The notes under the pieces were generated by a model that worked only from the letters and a program-made list of their open reading frames with translations, had not been told where the DNA came from and did not search any database. 34,744 nucleotides of DNA from an uncultured Photobacterium sp. GTDB taxonomy: Bacteria > Pseudomonadota > Gammaproteobacteria > Enterobacterales > Vibrionaceae. Positions 8,079 to 15,487 of this stretch are shown here, piece by piece (position 1 is the first letter of the stretch; every line of letters begins with the position of its first letter). The stretch is taken from positions 1-34,744 of the forward strand of contig CAMQXY010000025.1 in the NCBI GenBank assembly GCA_947039005.1, written 5' to 3'. The position numbers and the translations under genes were made by a program.

Positions 8079-8168
8079 AAACGCATAATGATAATGTCAA
8101 CAGTCAACAAAATAGCTCTGACGTTATTATTGAGTTGTGATGATGATAAACGTACTAGGATAACCATA

Positions 8169-9872
8169 ATGAATAATGAAATCACACGTTGGTTACAACG
8201 TGACCCTGACCCTAAATCACGTCAAGAATTACAACAATTAGTTGCCGAGAATGCGACGGCTGAATTAGCGGATCGTTTTAATGGGCGGCTAGAGTTTGGC
8301 ACTGCAGGTTTACGTGGTGTTGTGGGGGCTGGGCCTAATCGTATGAATCGATTAGTTATTCAAGAAACGGCAACTGGATTAGGTCAATATTTATTACGTA
8401 CAGATAGCGCCGCTGCTCATAAAGGGGTGGTGATTGGTTATGATGGCCGACCTGATTCGCGTCAATTTGCTCACGACACGGCGGCGGCATTAGTTGCACA
8501 AGGTATTAAAGTTTATTTAACCATTAAAGTTGCCGCAACACCTATTGTCGCTTTCGGTGTTAAGCATTTACACGCAGCTGCTGCCGTGGTTGTTACCGCG
8601 AGCCATAATCCGCCCGCTTATAATGGCTTTAAAGTTTATTGGAATAATGGTGCTCAGATTATTCCGCCTCATGATGCAGGTATTGCAGCTGAAATTGATA
8701 AAGCTACCCAATCTGAATTACACCTTATGGATTTAGCTGAAGCCGAAGCAAAAGGCTTATTGGTTTGGTTAGATGAGGCATATTATCAAGATTATCGTCA
8801 GGCAATAAATAACAACCCATTATTAAATAATCACCATAATCCACAAGAGATTCGTCTGGCTTATACTGCAATGCACGGTGTTGGTGCTGAAATGGCTGAA
8901 ACATTATTAGCAGATGCGGGGTTTGAGCATGTTTATAGTGTTGCTGCTCAACGTGAACCTGATGGGGCTTTCCCCACCGTTAAGTTTCCTAACCCTGAAG
9001 AGCCTGGTGCGATGGATCTTGTTATTGCCGAAGCAAAACAGCATGGTGCAATATTAGCGTGTGCTAATGATCCCGATGCTGATCGTTTTGCGGTGGCAGT
9101 ACGTCGTAATGATGGCGAATATCAGATGCTTACAGGCGATCAGGTTGGCACATTATTTGGGTACTATTTGCTTACTCATGTGCAAGCATCTACCAGTTTA
9201 GTTGGTAATACCATTGTATCGTCAACGTTACTCGGTAAAATTGCAACGGCACTTGGGGCGCAATATTATCAAACGCTAACGGGTTTTAAATGGCTAACCA
9301 ATGTCGCAATGGATCGTCAAACACCAGAGCAACAATTCCTTTTTGCCTATGAAGAAGCGTTAGGTTATACCATTGGTAATACAGTATGGGATAAAGATGG
9401 ATTATCGGCATTAGTTGCATTTTCGCAATTAACCGCAGAATTAACGGCTAATGGACAAACTGTTTGGGATCAGCTGGAAGCTATTTACCGTGAATATGGT
9501 TTATATATTAATGCTCAACGCAGTATTGCACTTGATCCAACCGCTGCGCCAATAGGTGATTCGTTACGTGCAATGCCACCACAAGCGATTGCAGGGTTGG
9601 CTATTCATAGTACTGAAGATTTTAAAACCTCATTGCGTACTTTTGCTGATGGTTCTGTTGAGGCGATTGATTTACCGATCAGTGATGTATTGATTTATCA
9701 TCTTGAAGAGGGGGCGCGTGTTGTTGTTCGCCCTTCAGGTACTGAGCCTAAATTGAAATGTTACTATGAAGTTGTGGAGCCAATGAGCCAAGAAGAGACA
9801 TTTGAACATGCTCAACTACGAGCACAAGAAACAATGGATCGATTAATTGCTCAACATCAAGCATCATTATAA
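8169..9872 (+). CDS. phosphohexomutase (phosphomannomutase/phosphoglucomutase family)
   Basis: Interconverts hexose 1- and 6-phosphates (glucose and/or mannose) in the cytoplasm, feeding cell-envelope sugar synthesis or glycogen and maltose use. 567 aa, the length of the long PGM/PMM class (Bacillus PgcA and eukaryotic PGM2 type). All four active-site loops are visible: LEFGTAGLRGVVGAGPNRMN at the N-terminus, the phosphoserine loop VVTASHNPPAYNGFKVYWNN, the metal loop ACANDPDADRFAVAV, the sugar-specificity loop FAYEEALGYTIG and the C-terminal phosphate-binding RPSGTEPKLKCYYEV. The ATG at 8169 (MNNEITRWLQRDPD) is chosen because AGGA lies eight bases before it and the family N-terminus begins there; an in-frame ATG at 8031 would add 46 unlike residues. 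Substrate preference cannot be read from the sequence. Confidence 0.92.
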   Translation: MNNEITRWLQRDPDPKSRQELQQLVAENATAELADRFNGRLEFGTAGLRGVVGAGPNRMNRLVIQETATGLGQYLLRTDSAAAHKGVVIGYDGRPDSRQFAHDTAAALVAQGIKVYLTIKVAATPIVAFGVKHLHAAAAVVVTASHNPPAYNGFKVYWNNGAQIIPPHDAGIAAEIDKATQSELHLMDLAEAEAKGLLVWLDEAYYQDYRQAINNNPLLNNHHNPQEIRLAYTAMHGVGAEMAETLLADAGFEHVYSVAAQREPDGAFPTVKFPNPEEPGAMDLVIAEAKQHGAILACANDPDADRFAVAVRRNDGEYQMLTGDQVGTLFGYYLLTHVQASTSLVGNTIVSSTLLGKIATALGAQYYQTLTGFKWLTNVAMDRQTPEQQFLFAYEEALGYTIGNTVWDKDGLSALVAFSQLTAELTANGQTVWDQLEAIYREYGLYINAQRSIALDPTAAPIGDSLRAMPPQAIAGLAIHSTEDFKTSLRTFADGSVEAIDLPISDVLIYHLEEGARVVVRPSGTEPKLKCYYEVVEPMSQEETFEHAQLRAQETMDRLIAQHQASL

Positions 9873-9921
9873 TTCAGACGATGGTTATATGGTAAAACTG
9901 AACTCTGGTCGATTTTCAGTG

Positions 9922-9927
9922 TATAAT
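9922..9927 (+). promoter_or_regulatory. possible -10 box for the 58-aa gene
   Basis: A perfect TATAAT lies 41 bases before the start codon at 9969. The matching -35 (CTGAAC or TGAACT) is poor, so this is tentative. Confidence 0.35.
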
Positions 9928-9968
9928 CGCAACAGATTGAATTTATTTTAGATAACCAAGGGTTTACC

Positions 9969-10145
9969 ATGCACGATCTTAATTTATCGTTACCTGATGA
10001 TTATGAAAAAGAGCCAGAATTGCCGATCCCATCGATTGACGATCAAAAGAAAATTGTAGCAGAGCTTAAGCGTTTAGAAGCTGCGGGTGAATTAACCCCT
10101 GAAATCTTACATGCATTTATGACCGGTGAGCGTTTACCCGAATAA
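9969..10145 (+). CDS. 58-aa acidic hypothetical protein
   Basis: A short frame starting MHDLNLSLPDDYEKEPELPI, continuing PSIDDQKKIVAELKRLEAAG and ending ELTPEILHAFMTGERLPE. The middle looks like one amphipathic helix (QKKIVAELKRLEAAGELTPEILHAFM) with an acidic, proline-rich N-terminus; there is no membrane segment. Support for a real gene is good: AAGGG six bases before the ATG, a TATAAT upstream, codon use like the neighbours and a strong terminator 23 bases after the stop. It is 96 bases downstream of the phosphohexomutase gene and may be cotranscribed or have its own promoter. I do not recognise the family. Confidence 0.72.
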   Translation: MHDLNLSLPDDYEKEPELPIPSIDDQKKIVAELKRLEAAGELTPEILHAFMTGERLPE

Positions 10146-10167
10146 GGTAATGTGATCTTTGCAAAAT

Positions 10168-10220
10168 AAAAGCCTCTTGCTGTACTTCATTTGTTATTGA
10201 AGCAGTAAGAGGCTTTTTTT
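10168..10220 (+). terminator. strong terminator after the 58-aa gene
   Basis: AAAGCCTCTTGCTG pairs with CAGTAAGAGGCTTT (one G-U), with an inner ACTTCA/TGAAG pairing, and runs into TTTTTTT. An A-run on the other side could also help stop brnQ transcripts. Confidence 0.9.
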
Positions 10221-10237
10221 ATTCGGTAAGAATATAA

Positions 10238-10277
10238 GATAAAAGAGCGTATTGATAACCCCAATTATCGTTACGCT
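10238..10277 (-). terminator. terminator of the first brnQ gene
   Basis: Read on the minus strand, AGCGTA pairs with TACGCT and inside it GATAA pairs with TTATC, followed by CTTTTATC. It begins ten bases after the brnQ stop. Confidence 0.7.
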
Positions 10278-10286
10278 TTTATATCA

Positions 10287-11621
10287 CTAATTTTTTACTG
10301 CTGAATCTAAACGGTAATCAACGATATTGAACTTGCGTGCTACTATCGGTAAACGAGCCATTACGGTTGTCACAAATAAGATCAGTAATGTTGGTAATAA
10401 CCAACTAGCATGTGCTTGATATAGCGGTAATGTATGATTGAAAAATTGATTAAGTTCTGTTGGCATTTTACCTAAAATACTGACGGCATCAACAGTACCA
10501 AATACTACCGCAGTGACTAATACAGAAGTATGAGTCAATGTTGAAACGTGAATGGTCGAAGCGGTTAAAGAGGCAAATACTAATGCAATCGCGACGGGGC
10601 ATAATACTAAGATAGCCGGTAAGCTAACTTTCAAAATATCATTAAGACCAAAGTTAGCAATCATGCCAGTCAATACCACAATAATTGTTGCGGTAAAACC
10701 AAATGAGGCTTTGAATGTTTGTTGGTAATATTCAGCGCAGGCATTGGTTAAGCCAACGGTTGTGGTCAAGCATGCCATGATAATAATTGCCGCCAGTAAC
10801 CATTGACCATAGATTCCAAATTCACCCGCAACATAACGAGTCAGGATCACACTGCCGTTCATGCCATGGGTCGCAATAGACGTTGAGGTTGCACCGACAT
10901 ATCCCATCGCAATATAACAACTGCCCATTAATACAAAATAGATCATTGCGACTTTAAATGAGACGCTAGCGATCCCTTTTTGTGATACCACACCTTTAGC
11001 TTTAATCGCTTGAATGATTACCCAACCAAACCCTACTGCCGCGATAGCATCCATGGTCATGTAACCTTGGATTAAACCACTGGTTACAGCGCTATGTTGA
11101 TAATCACCATAAGGTGCTGCTGGTACACCAAGCGGTGAAATGAATGCTGCTAGTCCTAAACCGGCTAATAATAAAATTAGCGCAGGTGTCATGATTTTAC
11201 CGATGTAATTAACAAGGTTACCGGGTTTAAACGCTAAAATTAACGTTAAGGCAGAGAATACGATAGAGAAAGCAACTAGATGATCTGCTTTGAAAAAAGG
11301 TTTTAATCCCATCTCATAAGCAACAGTAACGGCACGTGGCATACCAAACGCTGGACCAATTGCTGTAAATAATAGGATCCAGAATGTGGTTGCTAACCAT
11401 TTAGGTAGTGCTTTAGTGAGGTTTTTAGTGCTGCCAATACGGCCGAGTACAATAATAGTAAAAGCGGGTAAACCCACAGCAGTGACTAAAAATCCACTCA
11501 TTGCTGATGTTAATGATGTACCTGCATCTAAACCCATCGCTGGGGGGAAGATCAAGTTACCAGCTCCTAGAAAGAGTGCGAAGGTCATTAGGCCGATAGC
11601 GAGTAAGTCTTGTGTTTTCAA
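10287..11621 (-). CDS. brnQ: branched-chain amino acid transporter BrnQ, copy 1
   Basis: Inner-membrane Na+- or H+-coupled symporter of the LIVCS family taking up leucine, isoleucine and valine. About 444 aa with some 12 hydrophobic segments. The family start LLAIGLMTFALFLGAGNLIFPPAMGL is close to E. coli BrnQ, and TAVGLPAFTIIVLGRIG, FGMPRAVTVAYEMG, GYMTMDAIAAVGFGWVII and ACLTTTVGLTNACAEYY are typical. I favour the TTG at 11621 as start (MKTQDLLAIG): AGGT lies eight bases before it, and the same sequence layout recurs in copy 2; the ATG at 11636 lacks a ribosome site but would add five residues. A leader peptide gene and alternative hairpins lie upstream (11757-11935). Copy 2 lies upstream on the same strand; the two are clearly duplicates by eye, probably over half identical. 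Confidence 0.95.
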   Translation of the reverse strand: MKTQDLLAIGLMTFALFLGAGNLIFPPAMGLDAGTSLTSAMSGFLVTAVGLPAFTIIVLGRIGSTKNLTKALPKWLATTFWILLFTAIGPAFGMPRAVTVAYEMGLKPFFKADHLVAFSIVFSALTLILAFKPGNLVNYIGKIMTPALILLLAGLGLAAFISPLGVPAAPYGDYQHSAVTSGLIQGYMTMDAIAAVGFGWVIIQAIKAKGVVSQKGIASVSFKVAMIYFVLMGSCYIAMGYVGATSTSIATHGMNGSVILTRYVAGEFGIYGQWLLAAIIIMACLTTTVGLTNACAEYYQQTFKASFGFTATIIVVLTGMIANFGLNDILKVSLPAILVLCPVAIALVFASLTASTIHVSTLTHTSVLVTAVVFGTVDAVSILGKMPTELNQFFNHTLPLYQAHASWLLPTLLILFVTTVMARLPIVARKFNIVDYRLDSAVKN

Positions 11622-11756
11622 ATGTTGTACCTGCATTGTAGTGAATGTCGAACAGTAATTAATAACTTAAATAGATAAGTATTAGAGTGCTGTCGCTTCG
11701 TTAATAATGGTTCCGCAGGTTTGCTGAAAGAAGATATGAAGAGTTGAAACAATCCT

Positions 11757-11810
11757 CCATCAGCATGGCTGACGGAAGCTTGCCCGCCAGCCTAGCGAAT
11801 AATCACTAGG
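11757..11810 (-). promoter_or_regulatory. transcription attenuator of brnQ copy 1
   Basis: Four segments on the minus strand form exclusive pairs. Segment 1 CCTAG (11810-11806, codons 42-44 of the leader) pairs with CTAGG (11795-11791). Segment 2 GGCTGGCGG (11792-11784) pairs over nine bases with segment 3 CCGTCAGCC (11775-11767). Segment 3 CCGTCAGC can instead pair over eight bases with segment 4 GCTGATGG (11764-11757), followed by TTGTTTC and a G-poor, TC-rich stretch. A ribosome stalled at the Ile/Val codons would free segment 2 and block 3:4. The tail is not a classic U-run, so termination may be Rho-assisted; that part is inference. Confidence 0.7.
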
Positions 11811-11935
11811 ATAAAAGCGGAAATAATTCGAGATGCTTTTTTTATTACTATAGAAGTAACTTCAATCCAAGCATTAGCCGCTTGTATTGATGCTAAGTGT
11901 TTTTGTTCTCTATGTTCAAACGCTGTTGAATACAT
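11792..11935 (-). CDS. brnQ copy 1 leader peptide, Ile/Val/Leu-rich
   Basis: A 47-codon frame ending WIEVTSIVIKKASRI then ISAFILVIIR. It contains nine Ile, three Val and two Leu, and 12 of its last 24 codons are branched-chain amino acids. Its stop codon overlaps the first strand of the downstream hairpin, exactly as in the leader peptides of ilvGMEDA, ilvBN and leuABCD operons (established examples). It should be translated only to sense charged Ile/Val/Leu-tRNA and control brnQ, whose start lies 170 bases further on. The ATG at 11935 has only a weak GAAG ribosome site and a shorter initiation further in cannot be excluded. No other gene overlaps it. The product itself is probably functionless. 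Confidence 0.68.
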   Translation of the reverse strand: MYSTAFEHREQKHLASIQAANAWIEVTSIVIKKASRIISAFILVIIR

Positions 11936-12159
11936 ACTTAACAACTTCTATTAATGAATAAGTGAAATACAGGTTAAAAATATAAAGAAAACGGAGTGTT
12001 GTAAATAACTTTCTTCATTTTTTTTTTAATAATTGTGAAAAAATCTGATTAAAGCGTTTAATGTTAAATAGTTACTGGATTGTAGGGGGTTTATTTTGAG
12101 TTATCGTAACAATATCGATTGGTTATGTTGTTAGTTGTCGTTTTTTTAAATCCAAAGTG

Positions 12160-12191
12160 TCAATAAGAAGGGCTAGAAATTTACTAGCCCT
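12160..12191 (-). terminator. terminator of brnQ copy 2
   Basis: On the minus strand AGGGCTAG pairs with CTAGCCCT around a seven-base loop and continues TCTTATT. It separates copy 2 from the leader of copy 1, so each copy is its own transcription unit. Confidence 0.8.
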
Positions 12192-12215
12192 GTAATGACT
12201 ATTATTTAGATGGTG

Positions 12216-13535
12216 TTAGCTTGCAATAACACTTTCGTGACTTTTATATTCACGTGCACACACTTTACTGATGAGAATAGTGATGGCAACAGGTACTAAC
12301 CAAGATGCATGTGAGTTAAATAATGGTAACCAGCGTTCGGCACCAAGGGCTATTGTTGCTGGTAGCTTACCTAAAATATTTAATGCATCAATACTACCAA
12401 ATAGTGTTGCCACGATGACTACTGTTGTCTGACTAATCGAAATCCGGCGTTGTTCTGGCGTTGAGTGATTTCGAATGAAAAATGTCGAGATAATCAATGA
12501 AATTGAAATAGGGCACAAAATTAAAATGGCAGGAAGGCTGACTTGAATAATGGTTTCCAATCCAACGTTAGAAATAATCGCCGTTAGTACCATAATTATG
12601 GTGGCACTAAGTTTGAATTTTACGCCATAGGTATTTTTATAATATTCACCATTGGCATTGGTTAGACCTACGGTGGTCGTTAAACACGCCATTAATGTAA
12701 TCGTTGCTAACAATAGTTGTCCCATCGTCCCAAATTCACCCGCCGCATAACGAGTAAGAATTTCACCACCATTAGTTGCTTGTGGCGCAATCTGAGATGA
12801 CGTTGCCCCTAAATAACCCATAGCAAGGTAACAAAGTGACATTAGAACGGCATAAATAAGTGCGATACGAAGAGTATAGTAAGAAATGGCTTTGTTGCAT
12901 GTCACACCGGTATTACGAATAGTTTGAATGATCACCCAGCCAAAAGCGACTGCCGCAATGGCATCTAATGTCATGTAGCCTTGGATTAGTCCATTAACAG
13001 TAGGCGCTTGGCGGTAGGTTTCAATTGCTGCTGTTGGTGAGCCTAAAGGATTAACCACCGCTGAAATAGCCAGTAAGGCTAACATTGCAATAAGCGCAGG
13101 CGTCATTACTTTACCAATATAATCAACGAGTTTTCCGGGTTTAAGTGCCAGTACTAATGTTAGTGCACAGAAAATGGCGGAGAAGATCATTAATCCGTTA
13201 CCAGAATAAAAAGGTTTTATTCCCATTTCATAGGCAACGGTAACGGCACGCGGTAAAACAAAAGCAGGGCCAAGTGTTGTTAGCACTAAGAACCAAAAAG
13301 AACGATCCATCCATTTTGGTAATGCAGCAGTTAATTTGTCAGCAGAAGATAATCGTCCAAGAACAACCAGTGTTAATGCGGGTAAGCCAACGGCAGTTAG
13401 CAAAAATCCAGCAATAGCAATTAACCAGTTTTCACCCGCTTGTTGTGCCATAAGAGGGGGGAATATTAAGTTACCAGCACCGAGAAATAATGCAAAGGTC
13501 ATAAAACCAATGGCTGCAAGTTCTTTTGTTTTCAA
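12216..13535 (-). CDS. brnQ: branched-chain amino acid transporter BrnQ, copy 2
   Basis: Second LIVCS-family Leu/Ile/Val symporter, about 439 aa with some 12 membrane segments. Diagnostic stretches: ELAAIGFMTFALFLGAGNLIFPP, LTAVGLPALTLVVLGRLS, VLPRAVTVAYEMGIKPFYSG, QGYMTLDAIAAVAFGWVIIQ and CLTTTVGLTNANGEYYKNT. The likely start is the TTG at 13535 (MKTKELAAIG), with TAAGG eight bases before it; another in-frame TTG at 13553 has no ribosome site. A valine-rich leader peptide and exclusive hairpins lie upstream, and a terminator follows. Having separate attenuators suggests that the two copies answer to different amino acids (Val here, Ile for copy 1). Substrate preferences may differ, but this cannot be read from the sequence. 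Confidence 0.95.
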   Translation of the reverse strand: MKTKELAAIGFMTFALFLGAGNLIFPPLMAQQAGENWLIAIAGFLLTAVGLPALTLVVLGRLSSADKLTAALPKWMDRSFWFLVLTTLGPAFVLPRAVTVAYEMGIKPFYSGNGLMIFSAIFCALTLVLALKPGKLVDYIGKVMTPALIAMLALLAISAVVNPLGSPTAAIETYRQAPTVNGLIQGYMTLDAIAAVAFGWVIIQTIRNTGVTCNKAISYYTLRIALIYAVLMSLCYLAMGYLGATSSQIAPQATNGGEILTRYAAGEFGTMGQLLLATITLMACLTTTVGLTNANGEYYKNTYGVKFKLSATIIMVLTAIISNVGLETIIQVSLPAILILCPISISLIISTFFIRNHSTPEQRRISISQTTVVIVATLFGSIDALNILGKLPATIALGAERWLPLFNSHASWLVPVAITILISKVCAREYKSHESVIAS

Positions 13536-13608
13536 ATGACATACCTTATTCAAAATAAACAGTTTGAGTCAGTATGCTGGAAGAGATAATTAGAAGTGAA
13601 ATTCATAT

Positions 13609-13658
13609 CCGCCAGCGTTACTGACGAATAAATTAACCGTCAGCGTCAGAAAGTGACG
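13609..13658 (-). promoter_or_regulatory. transcription attenuator of brnQ copy 2
   Basis: On the minus strand CGTCA (13658-13654, within the Val codons) pairs with TGACG (13648-13644); CTGACG (13643-13638) pairs with CGTCAG (13626-13621); and that same CGTCAG can pair with CTGGCG (13615-13610) around a TAACG loop. These are the 1:2, 2:3 and 3:4 pairings of a classic attenuator. After 3:4 come AATTTCACTTC and further TC-rich, G-poor sequence rather than a pure U-run. The 3:4 element matches that of copy 1 in sequence as well as position. Confidence 0.68.
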
Positions 13659-13741
13659 ACGACGACAGATTTTAGCGTACAAGCAATCGGTCTGGTTGCT
13701 GTAGCAATAGCATCCTGATTGTTGTTAATGTTCTGAGACAT
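13646..13741 (-). CDS. brnQ copy 2 leader peptide with four consecutive Val codons
   Basis: A 31-codon frame, MSQNINNNQDAIATATRPIA then CTLKSVVVVTF. Codons 26-29 are GTC GTC GTC GTC, a codon otherwise uncommon in this AT-rich window, and the stop TGA falls inside segment 2 of the attenuator. This is the expected layout for a valine-sensing leader peptide controlling the transporter 111 bases downstream. The ATG at 13741 has only a poor ribosome site (AGAG about ten bases before). It occupies the 355-base gap between brnQ copy 2 and yjjG, where I could not identify a convincing promoter. Confidence 0.7.
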   Translation of the reverse strand: MSQNINNNQDAIATATRPIACTLKSVVVVTF

Positions 13742-13908
13742 AGCTTATACGCTCTAAGAAAAATGAAGTTTAAACTTAATCGGAATTGATTCAATTGTAA
13801 AGCGTGATGAGAAAATAAACGACGTTTTTTTAATGATTATAAATCAGATGCCATATAAATAACTGAATTATAGTCATTATGTAATGGCAACTGGTTGTTT
13901 ATAAATAT

Positions 13909-14583
13909 TCACATAAGTAAAAGCGTTTGTAATTCAGCCAATGAGGATACGGTATAAGTGGGGGTAATACCTATTGGTTGTGGTTTTTGTTCAATATTGA
14001 GCCAACATGTATCCATACCGGCATTAATTCCACCTAAAATATCAGAGTGTGGGTTATCACCAACCATTAATATCTGCTGCCGTTGAGTCATATTCATTTT
14101 CTGACAGGCATAATCAAAAATCTGAGTATCAGGTTTTGCTACACCGACTTGCTCTGAGATAATGAGCACATCAAAAAAATTCGTAAATCCCGTACGTTGT
14201 AAACGAATTTCCTGTAACGCAGTAAAACCATTAGTAATAATGCCTAATTTTGCATGTTGACTTAATGCTTCAAGTAGCGATTTAGCCCCCGCTAATGGTG
14301 TACAAATATCAGCCATCGCCATTAAGAAATCGTGATTAAGCTGTTCTGTGGATAGAGAAAGTGCGGTTGCCCATGTTTCAAAGCGAATATTTTGTAATTC
14401 AGAGGCTGAAATGATGCCATTTTGATAATCCACCCACAATGGTTTATTAATCGCTTCATATTGCTCGAAATCAGCATTAGTAAAGGTAATATTATGACGA
14501 GAAAACATTAGCTGAAGACCACGAAAGGCATCAAAATGAAACAAAGTTTCATCAGCATCAAATAAAATCCATTGGTACTTCAT
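13909..14583 (-). CDS. yjjG: HAD-family 5'-nucleotidase YjjG
   Basis: Cytoplasmic haloacid-dehalogenase-type phosphatase that hydrolyses dUMP, dTMP, UMP and non-canonical pyrimidine monophosphates (house-cleaning role known in E. coli). 224 aa against 225 in E. coli and nearly collinear. Motif I is [11 protein letters not shown] with nucleophile Asp9 and acid/base Asp11; motif II IITNGF; motif III lysine in [12 protein letters not shown]; motif [13 protein letters not shown]. The C1 cap contains [12 protein letters not shown], conserved with E. coli. The gene is alone on its strand upstream of the brnQ attenuators, with no clear terminator following. Divergent from the GlsB/YeaQ gene. Confidence 0.93.
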   Translation of the reverse strand: MKYQWILFDADETLFHFDAFRGLQLMFSRHNITFTNADFEQYEAINKPLWVDYQNGIISASELQNIRFETWATALSLSTEQLNHDFLMAMADICTPLAGAKSLLEALSQHAKLGIITNGFTALQEIRLQRTGFTNFFDVLIISEQVGVAKPDTQIFDYACQKMNMTQRQQILMVGDNPHSDILGGINAGMDTCWLNIEQKPQPIGITPTYTVSSLAELQTLLLM

Positions 14584-14826
14584 TACACGTAATTCTCTAT
14601 TTCAATGATCGAAAATGCTATTTCATTAACTCTTATTAAACGGCTGTAGTTTACTTGAAATAAGTAAGTACAAGCCAGTAAATTGCGATGAATAAGTACA
14701 ATATATGGTGTTATTTCTATAAATATGAAATTTTTATTGAACTCAATAGTGTGATATATGTCTACTTATACCATAATCACAGCATCTCTTTTTAAGAGTG
14801 AAAATTTAGCTAATTGAGGAAAAAAA

Positions 14827-15075
14827 ATGGGTATTTTATCTTGGATCATTTTAGGTTTAATCGCTGGTGCATTAGCTAAATGGTTAATGCCTGGTAAAGA
14901 TGGCGGCGGCTGGATTGTGACAATGGCACTAGGTATTGGTGGTGCTTTTGTGGGTGGCTTTGTCGGTAAATTTATTGGTTTAGGTCATGCTAATGGTGTA
15001 AACCTAGGTAGTATCATTACTGCGACATTAGGCGCTTTCATATTACTATTTGTTTATAATCGATTTATTCGTTAA
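14827..15075 (+). CDS. GlsB/YeaQ/YmgE family stress-response membrane protein
   Basis: An 82-aa inner-membrane protein with three hydrophobic segments: MGILSWIILGLIAGALAKWL, then IVTMALGIGGAFVGGFVGKFIG and a last segment IITATLGAFILLFVYN before the basic end RFIR. The glycine-rich GGAFVGGFVG and the LIAGALAKWLMPGKDGGG loop are characteristic of the family (formerly called transglycosylase-associated), whose members are often induced by general stress; the molecular role is not established. TTGAGGA lies eight bases before the ATG. The gene is monocistronic with a strong terminator. Confidence 0.9.
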   Translation: MGILSWIILGLIAGALAKWLMPGKDGGGWIVTMALGIGGAFVGGFVGKFIGLGHANGVNLGSIITATLGAFILLFVYNRFIR

Positions 15076-15109
15076 TAAGCATAGTATTAACGTTGTTATT
15101 AAAAGTCAT

Positions 15110-15140
15110 AAGCGAGCCGTTTTGTACGGCTCGCTTTTTT
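15110..15140 (+). terminator. terminator of the GlsB/YeaQ gene
   Basis: AAGCGAGCCGT pairs perfectly with ACGGCTCGCTT around TTTGT and ends in six T. Confidence 0.93.
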
Positions 15141-15406
15141 ATTCTCTTATTTTTTATTAGAACAACGATCATCCTTAAAAATCTCCTCTTAGCTTTATAA
15201 TGATATTTTTATATAAATATTATCTTTGTATATCTTGCTATTTTACATTTAAAATTCCTGCTTTTTTAGATCTTGTGGCTAAAAAGTAATGTTATTAGTG
15301 TAACTTGTTGCAATAATGTTAGGCGCAAAACCTAAATTTGTGTTTTTTTTTCGCTAAACTAAAAAAGATCAATCACACTGTGTTCTGATTCTTAATGACA
15401 AAAATC

Positions 15407-15421
15407 ATAACGAATCGTTAT
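15407..15421. promoter_or_regulatory. 15-bp palindrome upstream of the chitinase gene
   Basis: ATAACGA, one central A, TCGTTAT: a perfect dyad 67 bases before the chitinase start, flanked on both sides by AAAATC. A TATAAA at 15438-15443 could be the -10, which would put the dyad on the -35. The regulator is unknown. The rest of 15141-15475 is AT-rich without further clear signals. Confidence 0.45.
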
Positions 15422-15487
15422 AAAAATCAGTTAAATCTATAAAAACTGATAGAGCAATTAGCGCTTAATCATAACGTGGAGCACAAA

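Noticed and set aside
8031-8168. In-frame 46-residue extension of the phosphohexomutase
   Set aside because: The extension (MRVFIICIVDTMTMINKRIM...) has no ribosome site and no family similarity; AGGA eight bases before the ATG at 8169 and the family N-terminus support the shorter form.
10287-13741. Mobile element behind the brnQ duplication
   Set aside because: No inverted-repeat ends, target duplications or transposase fragments flank the two copies; tandem duplication is sufficient.
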